Below, piece by piece: positions 35,399-48,800 of a stretch of 64,000 nt of DNA (the stretch's first letter is position 1; each line of letters starts with the position of its first letter). The position numbers and the translations under genes were made by a program. Source of the stretch: Sipunculus nudus (taxonomy: Eukaryota; Annelida; Sipuncula; Golfingiida; Sipunculidae); the NCBI GenBank assembly GCA_026874595.1, contig CM049310.1, positions 87,767,056-87,831,055 of the forward strand. Reading direction: 5' to 3'. The notes below the pieces were generated by a model. That model had not been told where the DNA came from. It saw only the letters and a list, made by a program, of their open reading frames with translations, and did no database searches.

Positions 35399-37303
35399 TT
35401 GCTCATCTGAGCTATAGCCATCACCCTTTGTCCGTCATGTGTCTGTATCTGAACAACTAATGCATTGCAACTTTGCATGCATATTGATCATGGAGCTTTT
35501 CATCAGTTTCTGCAGACTGGAGGCACCACCTGTAGAATCCTTCAACCTGACATCCTGGAAGGTCCATAAAAAGTCTCCAAGGAAACCAAAAATTTGGGGT
35601 ACCACCTGTATTCTTTCGAATTTTTACGATTTTTTTTTCTCTATCTATGAGACCTTAAAAGATGCAGACATCTGTCAACAGGGCAAAATTTGTAACGACT
35701 GGACCCATAATCTTCTAACTTGACATGCAGGGAGGCCCATGAAAAGACTCCATGGAAATCTAAATTAAGGTCTAATAGTGTTACCCAAAACCTCTGATCT
35801 ATGGGGCTTTGAAGTACCCCCCAGAATAATTGAAAATTTGATACAAAAGCTCAATTATCTGAACAATCAACACATCAATCACCATGATTTTTGCATGCAT
35901 ATTGATCATGGAGTATTACATCATTTCCTGCAGACTCGCGGCACCACCTGCACATTTAAAATTTTATTATGATCACAAATTTTTAAACTGAATTTTAAAG
36001 AAAATAACGCCCCAACATGGCATCTTCAAGATAATTCCTTGGGATTATTCCAGAGGGGAAGCCTGCCAGTAGTTGCCAAGCTGAGCCAAGGTAAGCTGCC
36101 CTGATGGGGTTACATAACAAAGGTGAAGACTGTACTACTAGGTGGGCTTGATGTGGACAACACTTGACATGGTGTATGAAAACTTGAATAAATGATAAAA
36201 TATATGTGTATGCATAATATGACCCGATGTGAGCTGAACCCTGGATAAATAATGATTGCAACTTAGAATTCTGATATTTTAACTTATATTTTCAGATTTT
36301 TTTATTACAAATTTAAAAAAATTACAAAACTTGTAAATAAAAAAAATTATCCGATCAAAACTATTAATGGAAAAAGTGGATATGCAAAAAAAAAAACAGG
36401 CTTTAATATAAACTTAAATGCATTATTCCCTTGAAAGTGAAATAGAGGTATTAGTCCATTCTGTCCACTTGCCTGGCCATCTGTAAATTTTTCATATGCA
36501 TCACAGTATTTCAAAATTTTTACTGTTTTTCTTCATGCAGTCTTGTCAGAGTATTAGTTTTGCCATCATACATTTAGAACTTTACTGAAACCAAGTAGGA
36601 GGGCCTCCTTCTTCTAAGCTTCTTATATGCTTATATATATGAAAATCATTACAATAGAATATTTTGCATATTTTGCATTTGCTAAAATATCAAACTTCAG
36701 CTGAGCGCTGTGACCCATGAGTCCTTTGCTTTGTTTTATTCAGATTGTTTTTCTCTATTATTGAGATGATTAAAGATGTGGTCTTCTGTTAAAAGGGCAC
36801 AGATGGTAATCACTGGACCTTTAATCTGCCACCTTAACATCAAGGGAGGTCCATGAAAAATCTCCAAAGAAACCAGAAACTAGGTCTCTGTTATTCATAT
36901 CCTTTGATCTATAGGGCTTGTAAGTATCCCTCAGTATAATTAAACACTATTTATAAAACCTACAGTTTCTGAACAAGTAATAATTTCATCACAATGATTC
37001 TTTGTAAGCACATTCATCATGGATTGTTTTATCAGTTCTTGCAGACTGGTGGCACCACCTGGATTTTTTTTTCAAATTTTTACACATTTTCTTTAAATTT
37101 CACTTTTGAAACCCTCAAAGATGTGGTTGCTCATTAACAGGGCACAAATCATTACCATTGCACCTAGAATCTTCTAACTTGACATATGCTTCAGTTGAAT
37201 CGGGATACCTAACTTACAAAATTTGGCATTCAGATGATAAAATTTCTTTGTTAATGTCTTCTACTCAGCTGAGCATCATGACCCCTGGGTCACTTGTTAG
37301 GTT
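35399..37303 (+). repeat. Degenerate dispersed element with GGCACCACCTG repeats
   Basis: Starts GCTCATCTGAGCTATAGCCA and ends near TGACCCCTGGGTCACTTGTT. A similar end (CTGAGCGCTGTGACCCATGA) occurs inside at 36,698. Three diverged internal repeats each carry a CATATTGATCATGGA-like stretch, a TGCAGACT and GGCACCACCTG (35,523, 35,940, 37,050). This looks like a worn member of the broader mollusc repeat type to which the HINE-like elements belong. Confidence 0.5.
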
Positions 37304-38559
37304 TGCACAGGGATGTAACAAGACCATAATCTGGGCATGAACCAGGAACAGTGATTATACTGCATCCACAGGCCCTGGGAGGTTAATCACCCCAACTGCT
37401 GGGTCATCCCACTGAGGAACCCCTGAAAAAAAGTCCCAGAAAATGCCCCCAAAATGGGCTACAAATTGATCGCAGCACCCCAAATGGATTCTGATATACC
37501 TACTTAATAGTATATCCTGCTAGCTGGATGGAAGGACTACGGGCACACACCCATCACTAAAGCTCATAATGACTGAAAGTCAACCAGGCTAAAAGTATCA
37601 GTGAAAAATAGTTGCAGTAATTCAATAAAACATTTATTTATTTAATTGTGACCTTAGTTGATGCCGATTTCTCTTGAATGATTTTTCTGGCGTCCACAGA
37701 TCTGGCTTCCTGGAAACTGCTGTATCAGCTTGGGTGACATTCAGATGCAATTTTCTTCTTGAAGCAACCTTACTTTGCCTACCTTAAACAATTTACTAAA
37801 TGTTGATAGGCTCATATTTTTTTGTGTCAGTTAAGATGTATAACTGGTAATGTCATGGATAATGATGCACTGAATTGAACCCACAGTACTTGATAACCGA
37901 GTCAGTAATGAAATAATTAAACGATTTGAATTATTGCATTTATACTAATTTTTATACCTTTTGATCTCTAAGTACAGATAAATAACATGCATAATGTATA
38001 CTCCATTCCACTACCCCTGTGACCCTGTCTACCTGTTTTGTTCACCATAATTATTGTAAAATGCACTAAAACTTACCTCTTATGCCCCTCCTGTTAAATC
38101 AGACAAATGTGGCAAGTATCAAGCAATACACTAATAATCTCCCTTGTTTAGATTCCAGATATTTCAAAATGAAATTTGATTAAATAGATATCCAGCATTG
38201 TGACATATTTATGTGGTCCTAAGCTGATGATCTTAAACTGTAGACATCTGATGATTACATGAGGATAAGATCATAATTGTTTTTGTATGTGTTACATTTG
38301 TCATGTCACATGCATATCTCTACTGGATAACCAGAATAAACAGATATGGCCACATGAAATGATGGCATTGCTTTCTAGACATGTTGCAAATGTAAACGTA
38401 TTTATTTCTTACTTATTTAAATAATCATAAATCACCACATCACTGCCTGTGACAACAGCTTCATTTTACAGTTAGCTAAAATATTTAATTCTAAAGAATA
38501 TTGTAAAAAATTAGGTGGACAGGGGTTTTGGAACTGAGTATAGTAAGCGTTACAGTCTT

Positions 38560-38765
38560 TGACATGTATAGTCATTCTTATACCGTGAAAAACCTCAAAT
38601 TATGACCACCAACAGGACCTAAATAAAGTGGTCGCATTTTCAAGGTGGTTGTCTAAACAAGGTGTGATATAAAGAGCAAACATAAATTTGGACCTTATAA
38701 AGTGGTCATCATTTTGAGGTGATCACTAAACTTAGGTGGCCAAAAGGTGTGGTTTTATTTTACAA
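38560..38765. repeat. Dispersed 'GACCACC' repeat, third copy
   Basis: Shares ACAGGACCTAAATAAAGTGG and GGTGGTTGTCTAAAC-type text with 15,415-15,575. Confidence 0.55.
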
Positions 38766-38876
38766 TACATAAGCTTTACAGCGGATATGTCCAAGAAGTT
38801 AAATTATTTCTTGGTACAAAAAATGTTTACATACAGTATACTGTTTATATTAGCAGCATCTGTGAAGAAAACTTAA

Positions 38877-39090
38877 AGGGGGCCTATTCCAATATCTGAT
38901 GCCTAAAAGTCAAAGATAATAGCTTAAACTAAGCATGAAAAAATGCCAGGAAACACTGATCCAACAGTACACATGGTTTTTGTTTTGTTTATAAACATGT
39001 TTATAACATATGGGGATCATGTAAAATCATCCAAACACATTCAATAAGAACATTGGGTGTCAAGTCAGCAGCCCCAGAGTTTTGACAATT
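38877..39090 (+). repeat. TTAA-bounded dispersed repeat, AGGGGGCCTATTC end
   Basis: TTAA (38873-38876) precedes AGGGGGCCTATTCCAATATC. Internal text (TTATAACATATGGGG, ATCCAAACACATTCAA) matches 5,925-6,130. The right end is not found. Confidence 0.5.
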
Positions 39091-39599
39091 GCATTTCACA
39101 ATTAGGGATCTTTCAACTTCCACACATATGCAACTGACCACCATAGGTTTAGGTTTTTTTGTTTATCAATATTGGCACATGTATCTTGTTCACAAACAGC
39201 TTGAAGATAAATAAGCTCACATCTATCACAGAGGTGTTTTTAGAACTTTTCTTAACAGGAATGACCACACTCCAATATTATGTCCGCAGTTTAGCCAGAT
39301 GTCACATAAATTCTACAGATAAGGCAGGTGAATAGCTGGCATTAAACAGATATACCTTTCAGACAGAATATTATGATGGTACAGTTATCAAAATGAGACT
39401 TCAATCGACAGGCAATATTTGGTGATCAAACTGAATCAAAGTCCCCTTAGCAATTCACAGGTCTGTAGAGTACGGTCTTAGATCTGTATTTCATGACATG
39501 AGGTGTTCTTTTCATCTGTTATGATACCACTGATATGTCTGATGAACACTTTCAGAGCTGCGGTAACGCAAGTTGGCATCCCTGGGCAGGTCTTTGTGA

Positions 39600-39605
39600 T
39601 TTATT
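39600..39605 (-). terminator. Possible TSEN2 polyadenylation signal
   Basis: AATAAA on the minus strand, about 145 bp past the TSEN2 stop codon. It is the nearest canonical hexamer; use is inferred from position only. Confidence 0.35.
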
Positions 39606-39748
39606 TAGCAGCAATATCTCTGCTGTCTCAGCCATCATTTATGGTACACCAGTCATCTGTCCGGTATTCCAGACAATTTGTCTGATTGAACATGCTGTCA
39701 GTGAAAACGTGACAGTGATTGTGTGACTCAGGTTTCCATGTAACGTTA

Positions 39749-39805
39749 TTACTTATCCCTTTTTTCTCTTTCTTCACTGGGAACCCACCTCTTGAATATC
39801 ACTTC
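39749..39805 (-). CDS. TSEN2: TSEN2 terminal exon
   Basis: Acceptor TTTTCAG, then EVIFKRWVPSEEREKRDK and TAA (39749-39751). Matches the RW-V-S-x-x-R end of Sen2. Confidence 0.92.
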   Translation of the reverse strand, partial: EVIFKRWVPSEEREKRDK

Positions 39806-42800
39806 CTGAAAATGAAAAGAACAAAATATTCCTGAAAGGAGTGATTTAGGTCGGTATATTTTCACCTTCTATGTTTCACAAAATGGAACTCACAGACATA
39901 TAAAAGAACATATTAGTGGTGGGCCGATCATCAAGTTTTATCGAAAGTCAGTCGGTTTGCTGCCACTTTCAAGCACTCGATTACCAAAGGCAACTATTGA
40001 TTACATCATAATAATGATTGTTTTCTTTCCAGAATGCTTTTATGTTGTAGGCAAAAATGATTCTTCCATTTTAACCACATCCTGCGCTTCATAAAATGAG
40101 TCTGTGTTCCCAGATAAATTCTGTATGTAACTGAGAATGACAGGGTAGATGCGAGAACGGAGGAATCTATGAACTCGCAGGGAGCTGCAGAATTAGTGGA
40201 GAATTTTCTAACGAAGGCGTTAAAATACTCCATAAATTCTCCAGGTCTATGCCAATTTTGCGAGATTCTCTTAGAAATAATATATTCAACCGATGCCAAG
40301 TGCCACTGTTTAGGCTGCCTTAAACATTTCTTTGTTGGGGCTAACCTGGCCGGTCGAGTATTTGGATTTCAGCTGGAATTTTTTTGGACTAGTCTGTAAT
40401 TTTTTTTTTTTGGTATGATCTGCCCCAAGCACACCTGGGCCCGTAAAATCTGCCTTCATGTGCTAGAAAAACAGCCCCTAACATTCTTAGATGCCTTAAA
40501 TTCCATTATGAAAGATATTACCCGATGCTGCCGATCGTTAAATTTGATCCTTAAAGTTAGTCTTTATACGTGGATTCGAAGGATCATTAAACTCGTGCGC
40601 GAGAGGAGAATATCTGCCGGGGAAACGCAGGTACAGTTTCACAGATAATTGCATAGTTCTTTGATAATTGCATATATTTGTCTGAACAGATTAATAATCA
40701 ATTATCAGTCGGTTTGCTCAAACCGATGATCGATTATGAAAAAGGAACCGACTCCCACCACTAGAACATACTGAATATATTGTAACATTTTCTGATGATT
40801 ACATTTTGGAGAAAACCTGATATCAAATTGTATGATATCCTTCAGCATGTAAAGGGTCAAATTAGCGAAAATTCTGCAACAAAGTGTTGTAAAAAATTCA
40901 TTGATATTTTCGATTGATTATAAAATTTAGTGTCTATCAAGGCCCGTTCTTCCTGTTTTTTTTTTATTTTTTTTCACAAGCCAACTGCCCAAAAAAGTAC
41001 ACAAGGGCAGGGAGAAGAATATGCATAATTTTTACTATCATTACTGATCATGAAATAGTGTTAGTCTTATGTAATGTCCTATTATAGCATCACAATGTCA
41101 ATTTATCACATCCTGCATTAAGTTGGAGTTGGTTTTAAGTATTAAGATGGAGTTTGTGCAGTAGAACAGACAACACAGCCTATCATAAAGGTAGAAAACT
41201 GTAGATGACACAGCAATATATAATTCCAATACTAATATTAAAGTTAACTGAAAATAACAGAACACTTCAGAATCCAGATATCATAAAATCTAATTTGATG
41301 GTCAGTGTAAAACATATTATCAGCCCATAAAACACCATTGCTATGAACAAGAGTACTTGAGAATCTATAAAATAAGGGACCCCTGGGTCATGCCACTCAG
41401 CTTTTATATCAGGGACTCCTGACAAATAAGGGCCTATTCACATACCAGGTGTGTTAAATATACATGGAATACTGAATTGTTCTCTCCTTAAAATGTAATG
41501 GTATCTGCAAATGCTACGTTCTAAAACTGTTGGCATATTCCTATATGTAGAGTTGCAATAAGCTTGTACAGGCATGACTAGTAGCACAAAAAACTAGAAT
41601 ACGGGTAGTCGACAAGCGACTACGTGTATCCGCCAAAATCAGAGAAGGACGGGTGAAGTGAGGCATTGATTGAGTGGCAAGGGGATATAGAGTTACATGT
41701 GTTAAATAGTAGAATGGATCTCTGCCACATAAACATGATTGTAGGTGGCGCCACCTGTTATTTGAACGAGAAACTATCCAAGATATATACACATGCCGAA
41801 TTTTAGGTGAATTAGTCAAACCACTGCAGAGATATGAGTGATTTTAACCCCAGGCAGATTAACAAATGGACGCTGTGCAAACATGGTTGCAGGTGGCGCC
41901 ACCTTTTGTTGTGTATGTTATAAAGCTATCCCAGGGCTACATTTGTGTAAAAAATTTTTCCGGATCGGTCAAACGGTTCCTGAGATATATGGATTTATGT
42001 GTGGAGTGTTAACGTGAATGTAGGTGGCGCCACCTGTCATAAAATCAAGAAAGCTATCTAGGATGTATACACATGCCGAATTTTAGGTGAATTAGTCAAA
42101 CCACTGCAGAGATATGAGTGATTTTAACCCCAGGCAGATGAACAAATAGACACTGTGCAAACATGGTTGCAGGTGGCGCCACCTTTTGTTGTGTATGTAA
42201 TAAAGCTATCCCAGGGCTACATTTGTGTAAAATTTTTTTCCGGATCGGTCAAACGGTTCCCGAGATATATGGGATTATGTGTGGAGCGTTAACGTGAATG
42301 TAGGTGGCGCCACCTGTCACAAAATCGAGAAAGCTATCTAGGATGTATATGCATGCCAAATTTTAGGTGAATTAGTCAAACCACTGCAGAGATATGAGTG
42401 ATTTTAACCCCAGGCAGATGAACAGATGGACACTGTGCAAACATGGTTGCAGGTGGCGCCACCTTTTGTTGTGTATGTTATAAAGCTATCCCAGGGCTAC
42501 ATTTGTGTAAAATTTTTTTCCGGATCGGTCAAACGGTTCCCGAGATATATGGGATTATGTGTGGAGCGTTAACGTGAATGTAGGTGGCGCCACCTGTCAC
42601 AAAATCGAGAAAGCTATCTAGGATGTATATGCATGCCGAATTTTAGGTGAATTAGTCAAATCACTGCAGAGATATGAGTGATTTTAACCCCAGGCAGATG
42701 AACAGATGGACACTGTGCAAACATGGTTGCAGGTGGCGCCACCTTTTGTTGTGTATGTTATAAAGCTTTCCCAGGGCTACATTTGTGTAAAAATTTTTTC

Positions 42801-45800
42801 CGGATCGGTCAAACGGTTCCCGAGATATATGGGTTTATGTGTGGAAACAGACGCACAAACGGAGGCTGGGCAGAGACGAAAGGTCAGAGGTCAAGGTCAC
42901 TTGGTTAGGCACCAGTTCACATGTGACCCGATAATTTGTGTAAGTTTTGGAAAAATCTGTCCAGTAGTCTCACAGGAGTTCTCCGGAAACGAACGCGGCG
43001 GCGGCGGCGGCGGAACCCGGTCAAAAACATAGTATCCGCAAAACTTCGTTTTGGCGGATACAATAAACATAGTGCGCAAGCCACCTGGTGGCTGAACAAC
43101 AAAACTTCACAAATCATGCTTTTAAGCTTCTAACAGGTGTTTCTTCTGTTTTAATTCTTTCATTTTTTCTTCTTTTTAAGAGTTGTCTTATTGGACCTCT
43201 GGTTATGCACACTTGTTGTAATTATGGTAAACACAGATTGTGGACCTTATTAGCTCACACAAAGAACTATAATAACTTATAAAACAGGTGATTTGAAGAT
43301 TGTACATCCATGTGCATGAGTGGCTACATGGGTGTAAAGTCCTGTATTCAGCCAAATTGAACTAATAACGTGAGATAATAGGCATATAATTACAAATGTT
43401 TATGAAGCTTTAATGCCAAAGTGAACATGAATCTGTTGTAAATGTTTCAATATATGTTAATCTGGATGCATGGATGCAAACCTGGTAGTTTTGACATGGG
43501 GCCGGTTTGAAGAGTTCCTTGGTTTACTTTCTTTGCTTGAAGAACCAAGGTTATTATGACCAAACTTCTAGCACAGTAAGAGCTTTTGTCTCTTACATGC
43601 TATATGTAAAATTTCAGGTCTACATGCAGCTGTAACATTAATGGATTGCCACATGAATAATGGACAAAAAGGGTCATCTCTATACCTAAGATACAGTCAG
43701 CTGAGATAAAGAGCATAAAGCATCTTTTACACTCAGTGAAGCCTAAAATCATAAAATAAATAGCTTGACCATGATTTTCGGTGGAAGAATATAAAATAAA
43801 GGTACAATATATGTATAGGTAATTACAGCCTAAATTTGATAGTTAATGTAAAAATGTTAAAAATAAAATTGTTCACATTCCATGTGATGGTGTTATATGT
43901 TGATATTATTGATTTATGGATATTAAAGTAACTGTCACTGGTATATGAATATTACCTTGACCTTGAACTTTGACATACAGCTAGGACTTGCCATATCTTC
44001 TTGCTTGAAATCCTTTGGCTTTATAACATAAAGTAGCATGACCTCCTGGAACATATATACAGAAAATATTTATATTATAAATCAACACACCTAGATCTAA
44101 ACCATACTGCAACTAGAAATATGCATTCTAATGAATGCAGGCCTCCACCATGTGAGCATCCCTTAATGTGGGATTCTCCACAAAATGTGTTTCCATTCTC
44201 TTTTTTGGCCCATACTTGAAGGTTCATTTGTGCTGAAGTTCCATCAACCCTAATTGCCATGGCAATAGCCTGTTCAGACATTATTCCCAGGTTCATTCAT
44301 GCAGAAGTGATGAAAGGTACATTTGTAAATATTCCTGGAGGTCCTTCTAAGGACCGGATTATGATGCACACCCACACCAGGGTTCCATATACATTAACGG
44401 TTAACCGCTTGCATGGGGCAAGTGAAAGTTCCAGAAAATAGTGGGAAGTCAACTAAAAATCACCTCCTACTTGCCCAACTGGGCAAGTGGGTCCAACATG
44501 AACCTTTATCCAAAGGCCTGGATAAATTAATTACAGTCAATGATTTTTGTAGGGCAAGTAAGAATTCATGTGGGCAAGTAAAAGCTAGATATTATGTTAC
44601 TTGCCCAGTCAGGCAAGTACTTTCAAAAGTTAATGTCAAGCCCTGCTCACTAAAATCTTATAAATTCTTCCTTGGTCCATTCCTGAAATACCCTGAAAGT
44701 TTCAAGATATTCTGTTCTTGATTGCATGAGTTATGTTGTGATGAAACATACAAACACACACACATGAACAGGAATGAACACATACCGTCCTGGCAGAGGC
44801 AATAATAATATAAAACATTAATAAAAAAAAGTACTGCAGGGGGTCCTACTTTAATCTGGGTAATATTGTCTGTATCAATTAATTAATGAAACACAACAGT
44901 AAGACTGAAAATTTCATTTCAGCTTAATTTAATTTTAGTCCTTCATGCAACTATATAGCATAAAAATGCATCATTTCAGATTATATATTGTCTGTAAAAT
45001 TTGGAACTGATAGCTGCAGTCTCTCTTTAGATACCTGATAGAGATATGTAAGCAAAAACGTGAATTCTTCAAATGGCAGCCAAGATCTTTAAATATTCCA
45101 TTCTGGGACATTTCAGCCCAGTTTTGATACTTTTTTAATTCACCTTTATTGTAAAAGAAGAGCAATAAACATTATGAAACTGCAGTGTAAATATTTCCCG
45201 ACTAGTCCAAGAAGATTTAGAAACCACCAACAAAAGCTTTATTTTTGCATACTGCTCAAATTACCAATGGGTCTGAAAAAATTTTGTGATGATAGCTGCA
45301 GCTATTCTGAAATATTTGAATACAGATGGTGTATGTAGCTAGTGGAAACCACACCACAGCAAAATATATAAATTAAAAAAACATGAAATAATATATATTT
45401 GTATGTATCATCATACCTTTGAGACTTGTTCTGTTATTCTGTGCATGCCTCCCAGGGAGAACCAGTTGAGACATCTGCGGTTCCATGTGGGGTCAGGGGT
45501 TAGGTCAGAGTTCATGACTTGGATGATGACAGAATATGAGCTGTGGTAAAAAGGTGGTCCCTCTTTATAAAGCACTGCAATGAAATAACATGGTTTCCTG
45601 TATTAAACAGAACATACAGTAGAAATTATTGAGACTATAAAACAGCTTCCTATGGTGATACTGGATTTCTGACAGTCCAGCAGTTGGGTAAAACAAATCA
45701 CATGAACCAAAGTCTAACAAGACCACCACAAGAGTGCATAACACACCTGTTATGCTTATGTCTTGTGACCTCACTAAATATGCATAGATTTATGGTAACT

Positions 45801-48800
45801 CCTGACCTCCTTAAATATGCATGGATTTTGTCAGGAATTTAATACAGTTGAGAATGTCTTTTGGTAGGTATTTTACGGTAACGCCTGACCTCATAAATAT
45901 GCATGGATTTTGCAAGGAATCAAAGTTTGGCCAGATATTATATATTGGTTAATATTTTGTGTTCAGTTTCATCAAAATCCATCATATTCCTTATAACTAT
46001 CACAACTACACCACAAAGAATCCTGGTGACCTCTTACAACATCAAAGGTGTCTTGATTATTGGTAAGTAGTTTTATAGTGAGTTTCAAGAAAATCCATCA
46101 AACAGTAAAAGTTAATAGACAGATGCATGACCAGACAGACCCCTAGGTGAGCCAAATGTGAAAGATGGAAGATTTGGCATAAAAAGGTGTATCCAGAAGC
46201 TAGTCATGAAACACCTGCTCTCATTGGTCTGATTACACAAGTTCAGTTCAAGAGGGGAAAGTATTGGACCAACCAGAGCGGATGTTGCATGTGCAAATTA
46301 TGGAGCTGCGTGGATGCGCAATGCGACACCTAGCTCTCCTTGGTCTGACTATGTACAATTCTTTGCTCTGTGCCCAACCCAGAGAACAAAGCAATGGTTA
46401 TAACAAACAAGATATTTGGGACAACTGTAGTGTATAACCACTGCAGGAGAATTGAAATTTAGATGTAAAAAGAACTCCCATTAGATGCATGCAATTGCCA
46501 TGTTAAGTGGAAGCCTACCCTTGATTCTCAAAACTGAGTCATAACGGGGAAGTGGGTATGGAGTGTATGACCTTGGGAATAAGGTCAAAGTCCAAAATAT
46601 ATATCAGGTTAAATCTATTTTGGAGATCTAGCATAAACAGTAGATAGCAGAACATAGAAAAACCATTATAAATGTTAAAATAATTGGTTTTGAACTCGGG
46701 GGAGGGGGGGACCTAAGAAGTTCTACCCATAAAAAACATTTACCCTAATATCAGGGTGTCGAGTTGGAAATGAAGGTCAAGGAATAGAAAAATAGGATTT
46801 CCAAGAGTAACAAAAATGGGAAAAATATAGGAATTTCCTTGTTTAAATAGAAATCAAATAGGAATATTCTTGTATACAAGACGTGGCCTTAGCACATGCC
46901 AACAGCCATTTTCACTGCATGAAAGTTAGATTATAATAATGATGGCAAGATATTCTTGGTGTGAAAAAATGTATGATTTGCCTGATCAAAATACAGTTAT
47001 CAAATGTGATAAAACACATCATCTCCCCCCCCCCCCCCCAAGAGAAATGGAAAAATTCTGATTTTTTTTTCAGAAAATAGGAAAACCAGGAATTGCTCAA
47101 AAATTAGGATAAAAATATGAACCTATTTCAGGAAATATGGACATCTATATATACAAATATACTCATCAACCCCTGTATACCTCCCTTTTTCTGAGGAGGG
47201 GGGCTTAATTAACATTTCTGCCTGAAAACCTCTAGCTCTAAAAAAGTTCCTGAGTAATCATGCCTGACATATCACACTTTCCCTGATTAATCAAGATTGA
47301 GGAAGAATAAAACCTGATTTCACATTCATATACAGCTGAGTTAACTTCCTAATAATAAATAACTTTATAGACTGGGTTATGCCCTGTGTATAAGTCCATT
47401 TACGTATATTAGGGGCAGATCCAAAGAAAATGAAATGTTTATCCTTTTAAATGAAGGGACAACTGGCCTTTTTATAAGTTATACAACTCAAATAAACATG
47501 GGAGAAGGTTGACCTCAAAATTTCAAAAACATGCTGCAAACAAGAGCACTGCAAATGGTGCATAATACCCCAGCTGCATATCTTGTGGCCTCTGACCTCA
47601 TTAAAAGTGGGTGAATTTTGCCGAGAATGTAATTCAGGTGAGAAACTGTATTGGTTAATATTCATAATGAGTTTCATGAAAATTCATCAGATTTTGATTA
47701 AGTCATCCAGCACCACTAAAGTCTTGTGACCTCTGACCCTATTAAATATGCACAGATTATGCTGAAATCAACCCTGATGAACCAACTTAATGAAGTCCTG
47801 TTAAATATGTGACTCTTATTGCAGTGTTTCTGAAGGTGGTGTACTCATTATGAAATATGTGTGGATTTTGCCAATATGCAAACTTTGGCGAGAAAATCTT
47901 TTGGTAAGTAGTTATGGCGAGTTCAATGAAAATCCATCGAAGTCCTGTTTAATTATTGTGTAGGCACTAAAAGTTAATAGATACATGGACAGACAGACAG
48001 CATGACAGATGAACTGACAAAACTTGGGAATACCATAATGCATCCTATCACAGACAGGGGTAAAAAAAAGTTAGTTCTCCTGGTAAAGGTTCAGGGGGGG
48101 GGGGGGGTTATGTGTAACAACATTATGTGAAGCCAGGGTCAAATTTTATGAAGTCCTGTAAAATATGCGACACTTTTATTGCAGGGTTACTGAAGGTGGT
48201 GTATGTTTTATGGCATAATAAATATTTTTTCACAGTGCACAATACAAGGTACCAAAAGTGGGTGATATGCCTTATGGGTAACAATACAGAGGATTTGCAC
48301 CAACTTGGAGGGTTTGGTCTACATCCCCTGAGTATACCACAACCAAAAATTGCTTCCCTGTATGAGTCCAAATAACAAACTAGACTGGTACCCTGCTCTA
48401 TTATGGCCCTCAGCCAAGCATAGAGACAGGCGTACAACGCCATCTTAAGTACTTCCAGTTGCAACTCCTGACTTACCTGTAGACTGGTTCCAACTCCAGT
48501 CTGCATGCTCATACCGAGTGTCATGGACGTTCACGCGATCCTGGCTGGTTTCCGTGAAGATTTCTTATAAAATTACCTTCTTTAGAATTAAAAGTTTCTA
48601 AATATTGAAAATGAGTTGTTGCAAAAAAGTTGACTGATGGATGTATAGATGACACGAAATACTGAATCTTTGATATTCCACTGTACGTGGCATTGGTTTA
48701 TTATCAATATCTATTAATCTAATCATAAATGTCACATGAAATGTACAGCAAACTTTTGACAACTTCTCTGAGCAAACGAAATGCTTATTTTTATTATATG

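Noticed and set aside
48123-48524. 133-codon minus-strand open frame as a gene
   Set aside because: It runs across a foldback transposon arm and repeat-derived sequence with no recognisable domain. Only the short start plus splice donor is noted as a finding.
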